Shown: positions 8,685 to 17,343 of the stretch, piece after piece | How positions within the stretch are numbered: position 1 is the stretch's first letter | Layout: every line of letters starts with the position of its first letter | Origin: Streptomyces klenkii | Lineage (GTDB): Bacteria; Actinomycetota; Actinomycetes; Streptomycetales; Streptomycetaceae | Length of the DNA: 64,000 nucleotides | Assembly (NCBI RefSeq): GCF_003626645.1 | Contig: NZ_RBAM01000017.1 | Coordinates: 44,423-108,422, forward strand | Direction of reading: 5' to 3' | Translations under genes and position numbers: made by a program | Notes under the pieces: model-generated | Databases searched by the model: none | Seen by the model: the letters and a program-made list of their open reading frames with translations, nothing else | Told to the model about the DNA's origin: nothing

Positions 8685-9278
8685 ATGGGGCAGACCGATC
8701 TCACGCCGCCGCTGGGCTTCGACGGGGGCCGGGCCGAAGCGGACGCACCGGCCGCGGGCCGCTTCGCCGAGGAGTCCGTGCAGCCGTACGACCTGCTGCT
8801 GCGGGCCGGCTGCCAGGCCCTGATCCCGCTGCGGTCCGCGCTCGGCCTGCGCCGGGCGGCCGGCGTCCTGCGCCACTACCTGCGCGGGACCGGCGCCCCG
8901 TACCGCGTGGACGCGGAAGCCCTGCTCGCCCTGCCGGCCGTGCGCTCCGCGGCCGGGGAGCAGCTGGACCGCTGGCGCGCCGAGGCGCTGGAGCGGTGGC
9001 AGGACGGGCCCCGTACGGCCGCCGCGTACCCCGCGGACAGCGGCTGGCGCGAGGTGGCGCTCCCGCGGGCGTGGGGCGGCGCCGACTGGCGGCTGGCGCT
9101 GCGCGCCTTCGCGTACCGGCTGACGGGCACGGTCCGGGTCGCCGCCGACGGCACGGCCTCGGCCGACTACCGCTTCGCGGTCCTCGCGTGCTGGGACGCG
9201 GGGCGGTTCGCCCGGCTGCACGACGTGGGCCTCGCGAAGGGGTTCACGGTGACGGGCGAGGCGTTCGGCCACGCGTGA
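8685..9278 (+). CDS. Hypothetical protein
   Basis: This 197-residue protein has no motif I recognise. It is rich in Ala, Arg and Trp, has no signal peptide or membrane segment, and reads as one or two compact helical regions (residues 25-110) followed by a possible beta-rich end (TVRVAADGTASADYRFAVLACW). Codon use matches that of its neighbours and the frame ends before a strong hairpin, so the gene is probably real. The start is the ATG at 8685, supported by the -10-like TAATGT six bases before it. Confidence 0.72.
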   Translation: MGQTDLTPPLGFDGGRAEADAPAAGRFAEESVQPYDLLLRAGCQALIPLRSALGLRRAAGVLRHYLRGTGAPYRVDAEALLALPAVRSAAGEQLDRWRAEALERWQDGPRTAAAYPADSGWREVALPRAWGGADWRLALRAFAYRLTGTVRVAADGTASADYRFAVLACWDAGRFARLHDVGLAKGFTVTGEAFGHA

Positions 9279-9318
9279 GACGGCACGTTCGAAGACGCGC
9301 ATGAAGCCACGTATGAAG

Positions 9319-9345
9319 AAGGGCCCTCGCTGAGCGAGGGCCCTT
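9319..9345. terminator. Bidirectional hairpin terminator
   Basis: A perfect 13-base inverted repeat (AAGGGCCCTCGCT and its complement around one base) lies between two convergent genes, the hypothetical gene ending at 9278 and sodF ending at 9403. Confidence 0.85.
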
Positions 9346-9402
9346 CCCCGCCTGCCACGTGAAGGGTGAGAAGACGATCACGAGCAGGACAGTGGGGGTT
9401 CC

Positions 9403-10041
9403 TTACGGAACGAGCAGCAGGTTGCCGCGCTGCTTGGCGGCCTCGAAGCGCTTGGCGACGTCCTGCCAGTTCACGACGGCCCACATGGCGTCGATGAAGT
9501 CGACCTTCTGGTTCTTGTACTGGAGGTAGAACGCGTGCTCCCAGGCGTCGAAGACCAGGATCGGGACCGAGCCCTGGCCGACGTTGCCCTGGTGGTCGTA
9601 GACCTGCTCGACGATCAGCTTGCCGCTGATCGGCTCGTAGGCGAGGACGCCCCAGCCGGAGCCCTGCGTGGTCGCGGAGGCCTTGGTCAGCTGCGCCTTG
9701 AACTTGGCGAAGGAGCCGAAGGACTCGGCGATGGCGTCGGCGAGCTCGCCCACGCCGTCCTTGTCCAGGGGCTCGCCGCCGCCGTCGCCGGTCATGTTCT
9801 GCCAGTAAATGCTGTGCAGGATGTGACCGGAGAGGTGGAAGGCCAGGTTCTTCTCCAGGCCGTTGATCGCGCCCCACTGGTCCTTGTCGCGGGCTTCGGC
9901 GAGCTGCTCCAGAGTGTCGTTCGCGCCCTTGACGTACGCCGCGTGGTGCTTGTCGTGGTGCAGCTCAATGATCTTCGCGTCGATCACCGGCTGGAGCGCA
10001 GCGTAATCGTAGGGAAGTTCAGGAAGTGTGTAGATGGCCAT
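9403..10041 (-). CDS. sodF: Fe(-Zn) superoxide dismutase
   Basis: The product has 212 residues from an ATG at 10041 with GGAGGG six bases upstream. It is a full-length Fe/Mn-type SOD. Metal ligands are visible as His in LHHDKHH (about residue 28), His in FHLSGH (about 74-78), and the Asp and His of DAWEHAFY (about 161-165). It converts superoxide to hydrogen peroxide and oxygen in the cytoplasm. In Streptomyces the Fe-type enzyme SodF is repressed by the nickel-sensing Fur-family regulator Nur when nickel is available, while the nickel enzyme SodN is made instead. The operator seen just upstream (10060-10076) fits that scheme, which is the main reason for using the name sodF. Confidence 0.96.
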   Translation of the reverse strand: MAIYTLPELPYDYAALQPVIDAKIIELHHDKHHAAYVKGANDTLEQLAEARDKDQWGAINGLEKNLAFHLSGHILHSIYWQNMTGDGGGEPLDKDGVGELADAIAESFGSFAKFKAQLTKASATTQGSGWGVLAYEPISGKLIVEQVYDHQGNVGQGSVPILVFDAWEHAFYLQYKNQKVDFIDAMWAVVNWQDVAKRFEAAKQRGNLLLVP

Positions 10042-10059
10042 GCCGAGCCCTCCGACTTA

Positions 10060-10076
10060 TTGCAATTAACTTGCAA
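10060..10076 (-). promoter_or_regulatory. Nur (nickel-responsive repressor) operator of sodF
   Basis: The sequence TTGCAA-N5-TTGCAA is a perfect palindrome 19 bases before the sodF start codon and matches the Nur box reported for S. coelicolor sodF. A -10-like TAACGT (plus-strand positions 10081-10086) lies immediately upstream on the minus strand, so a repressor bound here would cover the transcription start. Confidence 0.85.
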
Positions 10077-10149
10077 GTGGACGTTACCAGCAAGAGCATC
10101 TGACGCGCCGTAAGGGGGTGGCCATCCTTATGGATCTCCGACTAAAGAC

Positions 10150-10192
10150 CGAGGCGGGCTAGGTCCTGAAGATCAGGACCCAGCCCGCCTCG
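10150..10192 (-). terminator. Hairpin terminator of the first permease gene
   Basis: Arms CGAGGCGGGCT and AGCCCGCCTCG enclose a second paired segment GGTCCTGA/TCAGGACC. It lies downstream of the permease gene ending at 10236 and upstream of the sodF promoter. Confidence 0.75.
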
Positions 10193-10235
10193 TGGGGGGT
10201 GTGGTGGTGGCCGGAGAGCGCCGCGCCCGCCGCGG

Positions 10236-11648
10236 TCAGTGCTTCGCGGCCGTCACGCGCTGTCGCAGGTAGCCGACGAGGGCGAGGACGCCCGTGAGGC
10301 CGGCCGTGAAGTACAGCTGGACGCGGGTGTCCTCCTCGCGCAGCATCAGGGCGAGGACGCCGACGATGCCGATCAGGGCCGCCCAGGTCAGCGCCGGGAA
10401 CAGCCACATCTTCACGACGAGCTTCTCCGGCGCCGTGCGCTCCAGCTGCCGGCGCATCCGCAGCTGGGTGACGGCGATGAAGCCCCACACCACGAGCACC
10501 GCGGCACCCGTCATGTACAGCAGCCACTTGAAGACCGTGTCCGGCCACCAGTAGCTGAGCAGGACGGCGAAGAAGCCGAAGGCGGAGGAGGCGATGACGG
10601 TCAGCCGCGGCACGCCGCCCGTGACCTTCGCCAGGAAGCGCGGGCCCTCGCCGCGCATGACCAGGGAGTGCGACATCCGGGAGGCGCCGTAGATGTTGGC
10701 GTTCATCGCGGAGAGCAGGGCGATCAGCACGATCACGTTCATGATCTGCCCGGCGGCCGGGATGTCCAGGTACTTGAGCACCGCCACGTACGGGCCGTCC
10801 GTCAGGAGCGACTTGTCGTTCCAGGGCAGGACGGTGACGACGACCAGCATCGAGCCGACGTAGAAGAGGGCGATCCGCCACATCGCCGTGCGGACGGCCT
10901 GGGCGACGCCCTTGACCGGCTGCTCGGACTCGGCGGCCGCGATCGTCACCGTTTCCAGGCCGCCGTACGCGAAGACCGACGCGAGCAGGCCCACGACCAG
11001 GCCGTTCGCACCGTTGGGGACGAAGCCGCCGTGACCGGTGAGGTTGTCCGCCCCCGGCGCCTCGGTGCCCGGCAGCACGCCCGCGATGGCCAGCACGCCC
11101 AGGACGAGGAAGATGCCGATCGCGGCGACCTTGAGGGTGGCGAACCAGAACTCGAACTCGCCGAAGTTGCTGACCGCCGCGAGGTTCGTCCCGCAGAAGA
11201 CGGCCATGAAGATCAGCACCCACATCCACGAGGGCGTGGAGGGGAACCAGGACTGCATGATGTGCGCCGCGCCTATCGCCTCCACGGCGATGCCCACGCA
11301 CAGCTCGACCCAGAACATCCAGCCGGCCGTGAAGCCGGCCCACGGGCCGATCGCCTTCTCGGCGTGCACGGAGAAGGTGCCCGAGGCCGGGTTGGCCGCG
11401 GCCATCTCGCCCAGCATCCGCATCACGAGCATCACGAGCAGCCCGGAGGCCGCGTACGCGAGCACGATCGCCGGACCGGCGGCGGCGATGCCCGCGCCGG
11501 AACCGACGAAGAGGCCGGCCCCGATGACCCCGCCGAGGGCGATCATCGACAGGTGGCGCTGCTTGAGGCCGTGCGACAGATCCGTGCCGCCCGGCGCCTG
11601 GCCATTGACCGCGCGCTCGGGCGCGGAGGTCGCAGAAGTCCGAGTCAT
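10236..11648 (-). CDS. Amino acid permease (APC superfamily)
   Basis: The product has 470 residues with about 12 hydrophobic segments. After a short cytoplasmic N-terminus comes the APC signature LKQRHLSMIALGGVIGAGLF, the unwound first helix that binds the substrate backbone. It is a plasma-membrane amino acid/proton symporter of the AAT subgroup (GABA, aromatic, Ser/Ala/Gly permeases); the specificity cannot be read from sequence. It is one of three closely related permeases here (with 11820-13214 and 14223-15662), all on the minus strand. It has its own terminator and about 170 bases separate it from the next permease upstream, so it is probably transcribed alone. Confidence 0.9.
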   Translation of the reverse strand: MTRTSATSAPERAVNGQAPGGTDLSHGLKQRHLSMIALGGVIGAGLFVGSGAGIAAAGPAIVLAYAASGLLVMLVMRMLGEMAAANPASGTFSVHAEKAIGPWAGFTAGWMFWVELCVGIAVEAIGAAHIMQSWFPSTPSWMWVLIFMAVFCGTNLAAVSNFGEFEFWFATLKVAAIGIFLVLGVLAIAGVLPGTEAPGADNLTGHGGFVPNGANGLVVGLLASVFAYGGLETVTIAAAESEQPVKGVAQAVRTAMWRIALFYVGSMLVVVTVLPWNDKSLLTDGPYVAVLKYLDIPAAGQIMNVIVLIALLSAMNANIYGASRMSHSLVMRGEGPRFLAKVTGGVPRLTVIASSAFGFFAVLLSYWWPDTVFKWLLYMTGAAVLVVWGFIAVTQLRMRRQLERTAPEKLVVKMWLFPALTWAALIGIVGVLALMLREEDTRVQLYFTAGLTGVLALVGYLRQRVTAAKH

Positions 11649-11819
11649 GGTCGTGTGTGTCCCGTGGGGTGAGAGCGGAAAAGTTGCCTCAGTGTGGGGG
11701 TCATGTTCGCCCAGGACAACACCTGTGACAGAGCTGTCCGATATTCAGACGCAGGTATGACTGTCCGTGCCTGACATCTCGCCAGAAGGCGATGGAAACG
11801 AGCCGACCCGGCGGGCCGG

Positions 11820-13214
11820 TCAGGCCGCGCGGCGCAGCCGGAGCTCGCGCACCCAGGCCACCACGAGCACCGCGGCGGTCGCCGCGGCCGACCACAGCAG
11901 CTGCGGCCGGGCCCCCTCGTCGGTGATCATCAGCACCAGCACGGCGGCCATCCCGGCCAGAGCGACCCAGGTCAGATAGGGGAAGGCCCACATCTTCAGG
12001 GCGAGCCGCTCCGGCATCTCGCGCTCGATGCGGCGCCGCAGCCGCAGCTGCGAGACGGCGATCAGGCCCCAGACGAAGAGCAGTACCGCACCCACGGCGT
12101 TCAGCAAGTACCGGAAGATCGAATCCGGCCACTCCAGGTTGAGTATCACCGAGGCGAAACCGAAGGCGACCGACGCCAGCACGGCCCGGCGCGGCACCCC
12201 GCCGCCCGACACCTTCAGCAGCCCCTTGGGCGCCTCGCCGCGCTCGGCGAGCGAGAAGACCATCCGCGACGAGCCGTAGAGGTTGGCGTTGAGCGCGGAC
12301 AGCAGGGCCACGAAGACCACGATGTTCATGATCTGGCCCGCGCCCGGGATGCCGATGTGGTCGAGCACGGCCACGTACGGGCTCTTGCCCGGCTGCATCG
12401 ACGACCAGGGCAGGAGGGTGACGATGACGAGCATCGAGCCCACGTAGAAGAAGAGGATGCGCCACACGGCGCTGCGCACCGCACGGCCCACCGCGCGCGC
12501 CGGGTCGTCGGACTCGGCCGCGGCGATCGTGACGACCTCCAGGCCGCCGAAGGCGAAGACGACCGCGAGGACGCCGGAGACGACACCGCTCACGCCGTTC
12601 GGCAGGAAGCCGCCCTGGCCGGTGAGGTTGGTGAAGCCCACCGCCTCGGTGTCCGGCAGCACGCCGAAGACCGCGAGCAGGCTCAGCGCCAGGAAGAGGA
12701 CGATCGCCCCGACCTTCAGCGCGGCGAACCAGAACTCGAACTCTCCGAAGTTCTTCACCGCGGAGAGGTTGGCGGCCGTGAAGACCACCATGAAGATCAG
12801 CACCCAGGCCCACGTCGGGACGCCCGGCACCCAGCCGTTCGCGATCTGGGCCGCGCCCGTCGCCTCCACGGCCAGCACGACCACCAGCAGGAACCAGTAC
12901 AGCCAGCCGACCGTGAAACCGGCCCAGCGGCCCAGCGCCCGCTCCGCGTGCACCGAGAACGCGCCCGAGGCGGGCATCGCCGCGGACATCTCGCCGAGCA
13001 TCCGCATCACCAGCATCGCGAGCGCACCCGCGATCAGGTACGAGATGACGATGCCCGGGCCCGCGACGGCGATGCCGGCCCCGGAGCCCACGAACAGGCC
13101 GGCGCCGATGACGCCGCCCAGTCCGAGCATCGTCAGATGCCGCTGCTTGAGCCCGGCCGACAGGGGTTCTTTCTCGGCCGCGAGGGAATCGGCGGCGGGG
13201 GGTGCGTCGTGCAT
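11820..13214 (-). CDS. Amino acid permease (APC superfamily), second paralogue
   Basis: The product has 464 residues from an ATG at 13214, where the family N-terminus begins (AGLKQRHLTMLGLGGVIGAG); the open frame upstream of this Met has no family-like sequence. It has about 12 membrane helices and a short Arg-rich cytoplasmic tail (RELRLRR). Like its neighbours it belongs to the AAT group of amino acid/proton symporters; the exact substrate is unknown. The gene is divergent from bioY across about 290 bases. The ribosome binding site is weak (CGAGAG about 10 bases upstream). Confidence 0.9.
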   Translation of the reverse strand: MHDAPPAADSLAAEKEPLSAGLKQRHLTMLGLGGVIGAGLFVGSGAGIAVAGPGIVISYLIAGALAMLVMRMLGEMSAAMPASGAFSVHAERALGRWAGFTVGWLYWFLLVVVLAVEATGAAQIANGWVPGVPTWAWVLIFMVVFTAANLSAVKNFGEFEFWFAALKVGAIVLFLALSLLAVFGVLPDTEAVGFTNLTGQGGFLPNGVSGVVSGVLAVVFAFGGLEVVTIAAAESDDPARAVGRAVRSAVWRILFFYVGSMLVIVTLLPWSSMQPGKSPYVAVLDHIGIPGAGQIMNIVVFVALLSALNANLYGSSRMVFSLAERGEAPKGLLKVSGGGVPRRAVLASVAFGFASVILNLEWPDSIFRYLLNAVGAVLLFVWGLIAVSQLRLRRRIEREMPERLALKMWAFPYLTWVALAGMAAVLVLMITDEGARPQLLWSAAATAAVLVVAWVRELRLRRAA

Positions 13215-13507
13215 GGGCTCGTACTCTCGGTCCGCGCGAAGAGCGCTGGGGATCTTTACGCAGGAGCAAAGAAGCAGGCGCAAAGAGATATAGGTGACTC
13301 CACATTCTCCCGGCGAGGTGCCCGGAGCCAAGCCTCAGGCGAATCCAGTGACGAGCATCACGCGTAATTCCGTCTGCTGAGGGAACCGCGCTGGGAAGTC
13401 TCCAAGCGGAACGGCCCGCCTTTGTCATTGCCGCGCGCTGTCCGCCCGAGAGCCCTCGGCTAACGTCACACAGTCACTTGTCCCCACCACACATCTGCGG
13501 AGTATCG

Positions 13508-14110
13508 ATGGCCACCGCCGCTGCCTCTGTTCCCCGGACCGGTACGGTCCTCGCCGATCTGCTCCCCGCGTCCACCGCCGGGCGCGCCCGTGTGCGCGAC
13601 GCGGCCCTGATCCTCGGCGGAGCCGCCCTCACCGGCCTCACGGCGCAGATCGCCCTCCCCGTGCCCGGCTCCCCGGTCCCGGTCAGCGGCCAGACCTTCG
13701 CGGCCCTCCTGGTCGGCACCGCCCTCGGCGCCCGCCGCGGCTTCCTCTCGCTCGCCCTGTACGCCGTCGCGGGCGTCGCGGGCATGCCGTGGTTCGCCGA
13801 GGCCAAGTCCGGCGCCGCGTTCCCCTCCTTCGGCTACGTCCTGGGCATGCTGCTCGCCGCGACCGTCGTGGGCGCCCTCGCCCGCCGCGGCGCCGACCGC
13901 TCGGTCCTGCGCACCGCGGGCACGATGGCCCTCGGCTCGGCGATCATCTACGCGGTCGGCGTGCCGTACCTGGCCCTGGCGACGCACATGTCCTTCGCGG
14001 ACGCCGTCGCGGCCGGTCTGACGCCGTTCCTCATCGGCGACGTCCTGAAGGCGGCACTGGCCATGGGCGCGCTTCCCACTGCGTGGCGGCTTCTCGGCCG
14101 TCGGGGCTGA
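13508..14110 (+). CDS. bioY: Biotin transporter BioY (ECF substrate-binding subunit)
   Basis: The product has 200 residues from an ATG at 13508 with GCGGAG five bases upstream. The family signature is clear: five or six membrane helices, the segment ITAQIALPVPGSPVPVSGQTF in slightly varied form near residues 45-65 (the biotin-family loop), and GARRGFLSLALY. It is the membrane S component that captures biotin. It may work alone or with an ECF energizing module, and no ATPase subunit genes are adjacent. A -10-like TAACGT lies near 13461. It ends at a strong terminator shared with the convergent third permease. Confidence 0.92.
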   Translation: MATAAASVPRTGTVLADLLPASTAGRARVRDAALILGGAALTGLTAQIALPVPGSPVPVSGQTFAALLVGTALGARRGFLSLALYAVAGVAGMPWFAEAKSGAAFPSFGYVLGMLLAATVVGALARRGADRSVLRTAGTMALGSAIIYAVGVPYLALATHMSFADAVAAGLTPFLIGDVLKAALAMGALPTAWRLLGRRG

Positions 14111-14153
14111 CCGCGCCGCTCCTCGGCCGGGGGCCGGTCCCTCTTCTCTTGTA

Positions 14154-14203
14154 AACCGCGACGGGCTCGCGTCCCCTTCAGGGGACGCGAGCCCGTCGCG
14201 GTT
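14154..14203. terminator. Bidirectional terminator between bioY and the third permease
   Basis: A perfect 23-base inverted repeat (left arm 14154-14176, right arm 14181-14203) with a TTCA loop separates two convergent genes. Confidence 0.9.
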
Positions 14204-14222
14204 ATAGGGAATTTTGCTCTGC

Positions 14223-15662
14223 TCAGCGGCGAGCGGCCGCGTGCTTGCGGTCCAGGACCAGGCCGATCGCCACGACGATCACACCCACCAGGACGGAGGC
14301 CAGCACCGTCTCCCGGTTGTCACCGCCGGTGTAGAGCATGTAGCCCAGCACGAAGGTGATCATGCCGATCGTGGCCCACGTCAGGTACGGGAAGAACCAC
14401 ATCTTCACCGTCAGCTTCTCCGGCATCTCCCGCAGGATGATCCCGCGCATCCGCAGCTGGGTGAAGCAGATCACCAGCCAGACGAAGAGGGCGACCGCGC
14501 CCGAGGAGTTCAGCAGGAACTTGAAGACCGTGTCGGGCCACACGTAGTTGAAGATCACCGACACGAAGCCGAAGACGACCGAGGCGAGGATCGCGACCTG
14601 CGGGACGCCCCGCTTGTTGACCGTGGCGAAGGACTTCGGCGCGTCGCCGCGCTGGCCCAGCGAGAAGGCCATGCGGGAGGCGGTGTAGAGGCCGGAGTTC
14701 AGGCAGGACAGCACGGCGGTCAGCACGATGACGTTCATGACCTGGCCGGCGTGCGGGATGCCGATCGAGTCGAGCGCCGCGACGTAGCTGCCCTTCTCCG
14801 CGATCGCCTTGCTGTCCCAGGGCAGCAGGCTGACCACGACGAAGATCGAGCCGAGGTAGAAGACGGCGATGCGCCAGATGACGCTGTTGGTGGCCTGGCG
14901 GACCGCGCGCTGCGGGTCCTCGGACTCACCGGCGGCCAGCGTGACGATCTCGCTGCCCATGAAGGAGAAGACGACCATCAGCACACCGGTGAGGATCGCG
15001 CCCGGACCGTGCGGCAGGAAACCGCCGTGCGCGGTGAGGTTGTCGAACCCGGCGCCCGGGTTGTCCGAGCCCGGCAGCACGCCGAAGACGGCCAGCAGGC
15101 CGATGACCACGAACCCGGCGATCGCGACGACCTTGATGCCCGCGAACCAGAACTCGAACTCGCCGTACGAGCTGACCGAGGCGAGGTTGGTCGCCGTCAG
15201 CACCAGCATGACGATCAGGGCCCAGGCCCACTGCGGGACGGACGGTATCCAGCCGTTGAGGATCGCGGCGCCCGCGGTCGCCTCCACGGCCTGCACCACG
15301 ACCCAGAAGAACCAGTACAGCCAGCCGATCGAGAAGCCGGCCCAGCGGCCGAGCGCACGGTCGGCGTAGGCGGAGAACGACCCGGAGGTCGGGTTGGCCG
15401 CGGCCATCTCACCGAGCATCCGCATCACGAAGACGACGAGCGTGCCGACGAGGGCGTAGGAGATGAGGATGCCGGGGCCGGCGGCGGCGATGCCGGACGA
15501 CGAACCCACGAAGAGGCCCGCTCCGATGACACCGCCAATGGCGATCATGGACAGGTGGCGGTTCTTGAGCCCGGCCTTCAGGCCGTTCTCGCCCGCCTCC
15601 GGGGCGTGGCCGGGATCGCCGGTCGTCGACCCCTTCGTCATGGTCGGCGGTGTCGCGCTCAT
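14223..15662 (-). CDS. Amino acid permease (APC superfamily), third paralogue
   Basis: The product has 479 residues from an ATG at 15662; AAGGA eight bases upstream favours it over the in-frame GTG two codons earlier. The N-terminus LKNRHLSMIAIGGVIGAGLF matches the AAT permease signature, and about 12 helices follow. Of the three permeases it is the one most like GABA/D-Ser-D-Ala-Gly permeases in its first loop (VGSSSGIAAAGPGIL), but the substrate is not certain. A plasma-membrane proton symporter role is expected. Confidence 0.9.
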   Translation of the reverse strand: MSATPPTMTKGSTTGDPGHAPEAGENGLKAGLKNRHLSMIAIGGVIGAGLFVGSSSGIAAAGPGILISYALVGTLVVFVMRMLGEMAAANPTSGSFSAYADRALGRWAGFSIGWLYWFFWVVVQAVEATAGAAILNGWIPSVPQWAWALIVMLVLTATNLASVSSYGEFEFWFAGIKVVAIAGFVVIGLLAVFGVLPGSDNPGAGFDNLTAHGGFLPHGPGAILTGVLMVVFSFMGSEIVTLAAGESEDPQRAVRQATNSVIWRIAVFYLGSIFVVVSLLPWDSKAIAEKGSYVAALDSIGIPHAGQVMNVIVLTAVLSCLNSGLYTASRMAFSLGQRGDAPKSFATVNKRGVPQVAILASVVFGFVSVIFNYVWPDTVFKFLLNSSGAVALFVWLVICFTQLRMRGIILREMPEKLTVKMWFFPYLTWATIGMITFVLGYMLYTGGDNRETVLASVLVGVIVVAIGLVLDRKHAAARR

Positions 15663-15817
15663 GTGCACGTTCCTTCGGGTTGTTCCTTAGGTTCTCGGGT
15701 TACGAGTGACCGCATTAGAACTTTTCGAAGGCGACTTTAGGAAGACCCGAATCCAATTCGTTGTGTTCACTCAGCGTTACCACCCACCTGCTGGCCGATC
15801 GCCGTTCGCGGACGTGC

Positions 15818-15830
15818 CACACTCGGACGC
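15818..15830 (+). promoter_or_regulatory. Probable -10 element, leaderless rpiB
   Basis: CACACT at 15818-15823 lies seven bases before the rpiB ATG. There is no Shine-Dalgarno sequence. Confidence 0.4.
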
Positions 15831-16319
15831 ATGCGCGTGTACCTCGGCTCCGACCATGCCGGCTACGAACTCAAGAACCACCTCGTCGAGTGGCTCACGG
15901 CCCACGGCCACGAGCCCGTGGACTGCGGTCCCCACATCTACGACGCCCAGGACGACTACCCGCCGTTCTGCCTCCGCGCCGCGGAGAAGACCGCCGCGGA
16001 CGCCGGCAGCCTCGGCATCGTGATCGGCGGCTCCGGCAACGGCGAGCAGATCGCCGCGAACAAGGTCAAGGGCGTCCGGGCCGCCCTGGCCTGGAGCGAG
16101 CAGACGGCCGCCCTCGGCCGCGAGCACAACGACGCCAACGTCATCAGCATCGGCGGCCGCATGCACACGCAGGAAGAGGCGACGAAGTTCGTCGAGATCT
16201 TCCTGGCCACGCCGTACTCGGGTGAGGAGCGGCACACCCGCCGCATCGAGATGCTGGCGCGCTACGAGGAGACGGGCGAGCTCCCGGCCGTCCCGGCGCA
16301 CCACCCGCAGCAGGACTGA
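15831..16319 (+). CDS. rpiB: Ribose-5-phosphate isomerase B
   Basis: The product has 162 residues and is full length. It begins with the RpiB signature MRVYLGSDHAGYELK, which binds the phosphate and opens the sugar ring. The loop IGGSGNGEQ supplies the general base. As in Mycobacterium tuberculosis RpiB, and unlike E. coli, this position is Glu72 instead of Cys, so it belongs to the actinobacterial subtype. It interconverts ribose 5-phosphate and ribulose 5-phosphate in the pentose phosphate pathway in the cytoplasm. The next gene on the same strand follows after a repeat element, so an operon is unlikely. Confidence 0.93.
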   Translation: MRVYLGSDHAGYELKNHLVEWLTAHGHEPVDCGPHIYDAQDDYPPFCLRAAEKTAADAGSLGIVIGGSGNGEQIAANKVKGVRAALAWSEQTAALGREHNDANVISIGGRMHTQEEATKFVEIFLATPYSGEERHTRRIEMLARYEETGELPAVPAHHPQQD

Positions 16320-16349
16320 CCTCTCGCCCTCGGCGCCGGGCAGGCAGAA

Positions 16350-16446
16350 GATCCAGCCTGTCCGGCGCTTGAGGACGCCGCGCGCAGCGCGGCCCGGGGT
16401 CCGGGGCGCGGCCCCGGTTTCGGGAAGGGGCGGGCCAGGGGAGAGA
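16350..16446. repeat. Dispersed intergenic repeat, family 2, copy 1
   Basis: This block fills most of the gap between rpiB and the DNA glycosylase gene. It shares with the copy at 39953-40054, in the same plus-strand orientation, the words TCCGGCG(C/T)TTG, GGGGTCCGGGG and CGGGAAGGGGCGGG in the same order and with similar spacing. The inner part GGGGCGCGGCCCC can form a hairpin. Confidence 0.75.
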
Positions 16447-16488
16447 CGACCGCCCGCCCGCAGACGGAAGCGCACAGGAGACCCCGCC

Positions 16489-17307
16489 GTGCCTGAAGGG
16501 CATACCATTCACCGCCTTGCGGCGGACCACAACAAAGCCTTCGCGGACCGCACCGTCCGGGCGACCAGCCCCCAGGGCAAGTTCTCCGACGGCGCCGCCC
16601 TCGTGGACGGCCGCGTCCTCGACACCGCCGAGGCCCACGGCAAGCACCTCTTCCTCGGCTTCGGCGGCGGCCCCGGCGGCGACTGGATCCACATCCACCT
16701 CGGCCTCTTCGGCAAATACGCCCTGGGCAGCAGCCCCGTGCCGCCGCCCACCGAGACCGTCCGCCTGCGCCTGGCGAACCCCGACGCCTACGCGGACCTG
16801 CGCGGCCCCACCACCTGCGCCCTGATCACCGGCGCCGAGAAGCAGGCGATACACGACCGGCTCGGCCCGGACCCGCTGCGCCCCGGCGACGACCCCGGCA
16901 AGGCCTGGCAGCGCGTCTCCCGCAGCCGCACCACCATCGCCGCCCTCCTCATGGACCAGAAGGTCGTCGCGGGCGTCGGCAACGTCTACCGCGCCGAGGT
17001 CCTCTTCCGGCACGGCATCGACCCCTACCGCACCGGCCGCGACCTCACCCGCTCCGAGTGGGACGGCATGTGGGCGGACCTGGCCGCCCTGATGCGCGAG
17101 GGCGTGCGCAACAACAGGATCGACACCGTGCGGCCCGAGCACACCCCGGAGGCCATGGGCCGCCCGCCGCGCGTGGACGACCACGGCGGCGAGGTCTACG
17201 TCTACCGCCGGGCCGCCATGCCCTGCCACGTCTGCGGCGCGGAGATCCGCACCGCCGGCCTCGCCGCCCGCAACCTCTTCTGGTGCCCGGGCTGCCAGCA
17301 GCGCTGA
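16489..17307 (+). CDS. Fpg/Nei family DNA glycosylase (endonuclease VIII-like, Nei2 type)
   Basis: The product has 272 residues from a GTG at 16489 with AGGAG eight bases upstream. Maturation exposes Pro2, the Schiff-base nucleophile, in the N-terminal VPEGHTIHRLA. Glu3 is the second catalytic residue, and the Lys of GKHLFLGF is the beta-strand lysine. The helix-two-turn-helix with GNVYRAEVLF is present, and a C-terminal zinc finger CHVC...CPGC (about residues 246-268) ends the protein. It excises oxidised bases and nicks the strand in base-excision repair. The PEGHTIHR start is typical of the actinobacterial Nei2 subgroup, not of Fpg (MutM). Confidence 0.9.
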   Translation: MPEGHTIHRLAADHNKAFADRTVRATSPQGKFSDGAALVDGRVLDTAEAHGKHLFLGFGGGPGGDWIHIHLGLFGKYALGSSPVPPPTETVRLRLANPDAYADLRGPTTCALITGAEKQAIHDRLGPDPLRPGDDPGKAWQRVSRSRTTIAALLMDQKVVAGVGNVYRAEVLFRHGIDPYRTGRDLTRSEWDGMWADLAALMREGVRNNRIDTVRPEHTPEAMGRPPRVDDHGGEVYVYRRAAMPCHVCGAEIRTAGLAARNLFWCPGCQQR

Positions 17308-17343
17308 CAGCCCGTCACTCACCCATCAGGACCGGGACAGGAA

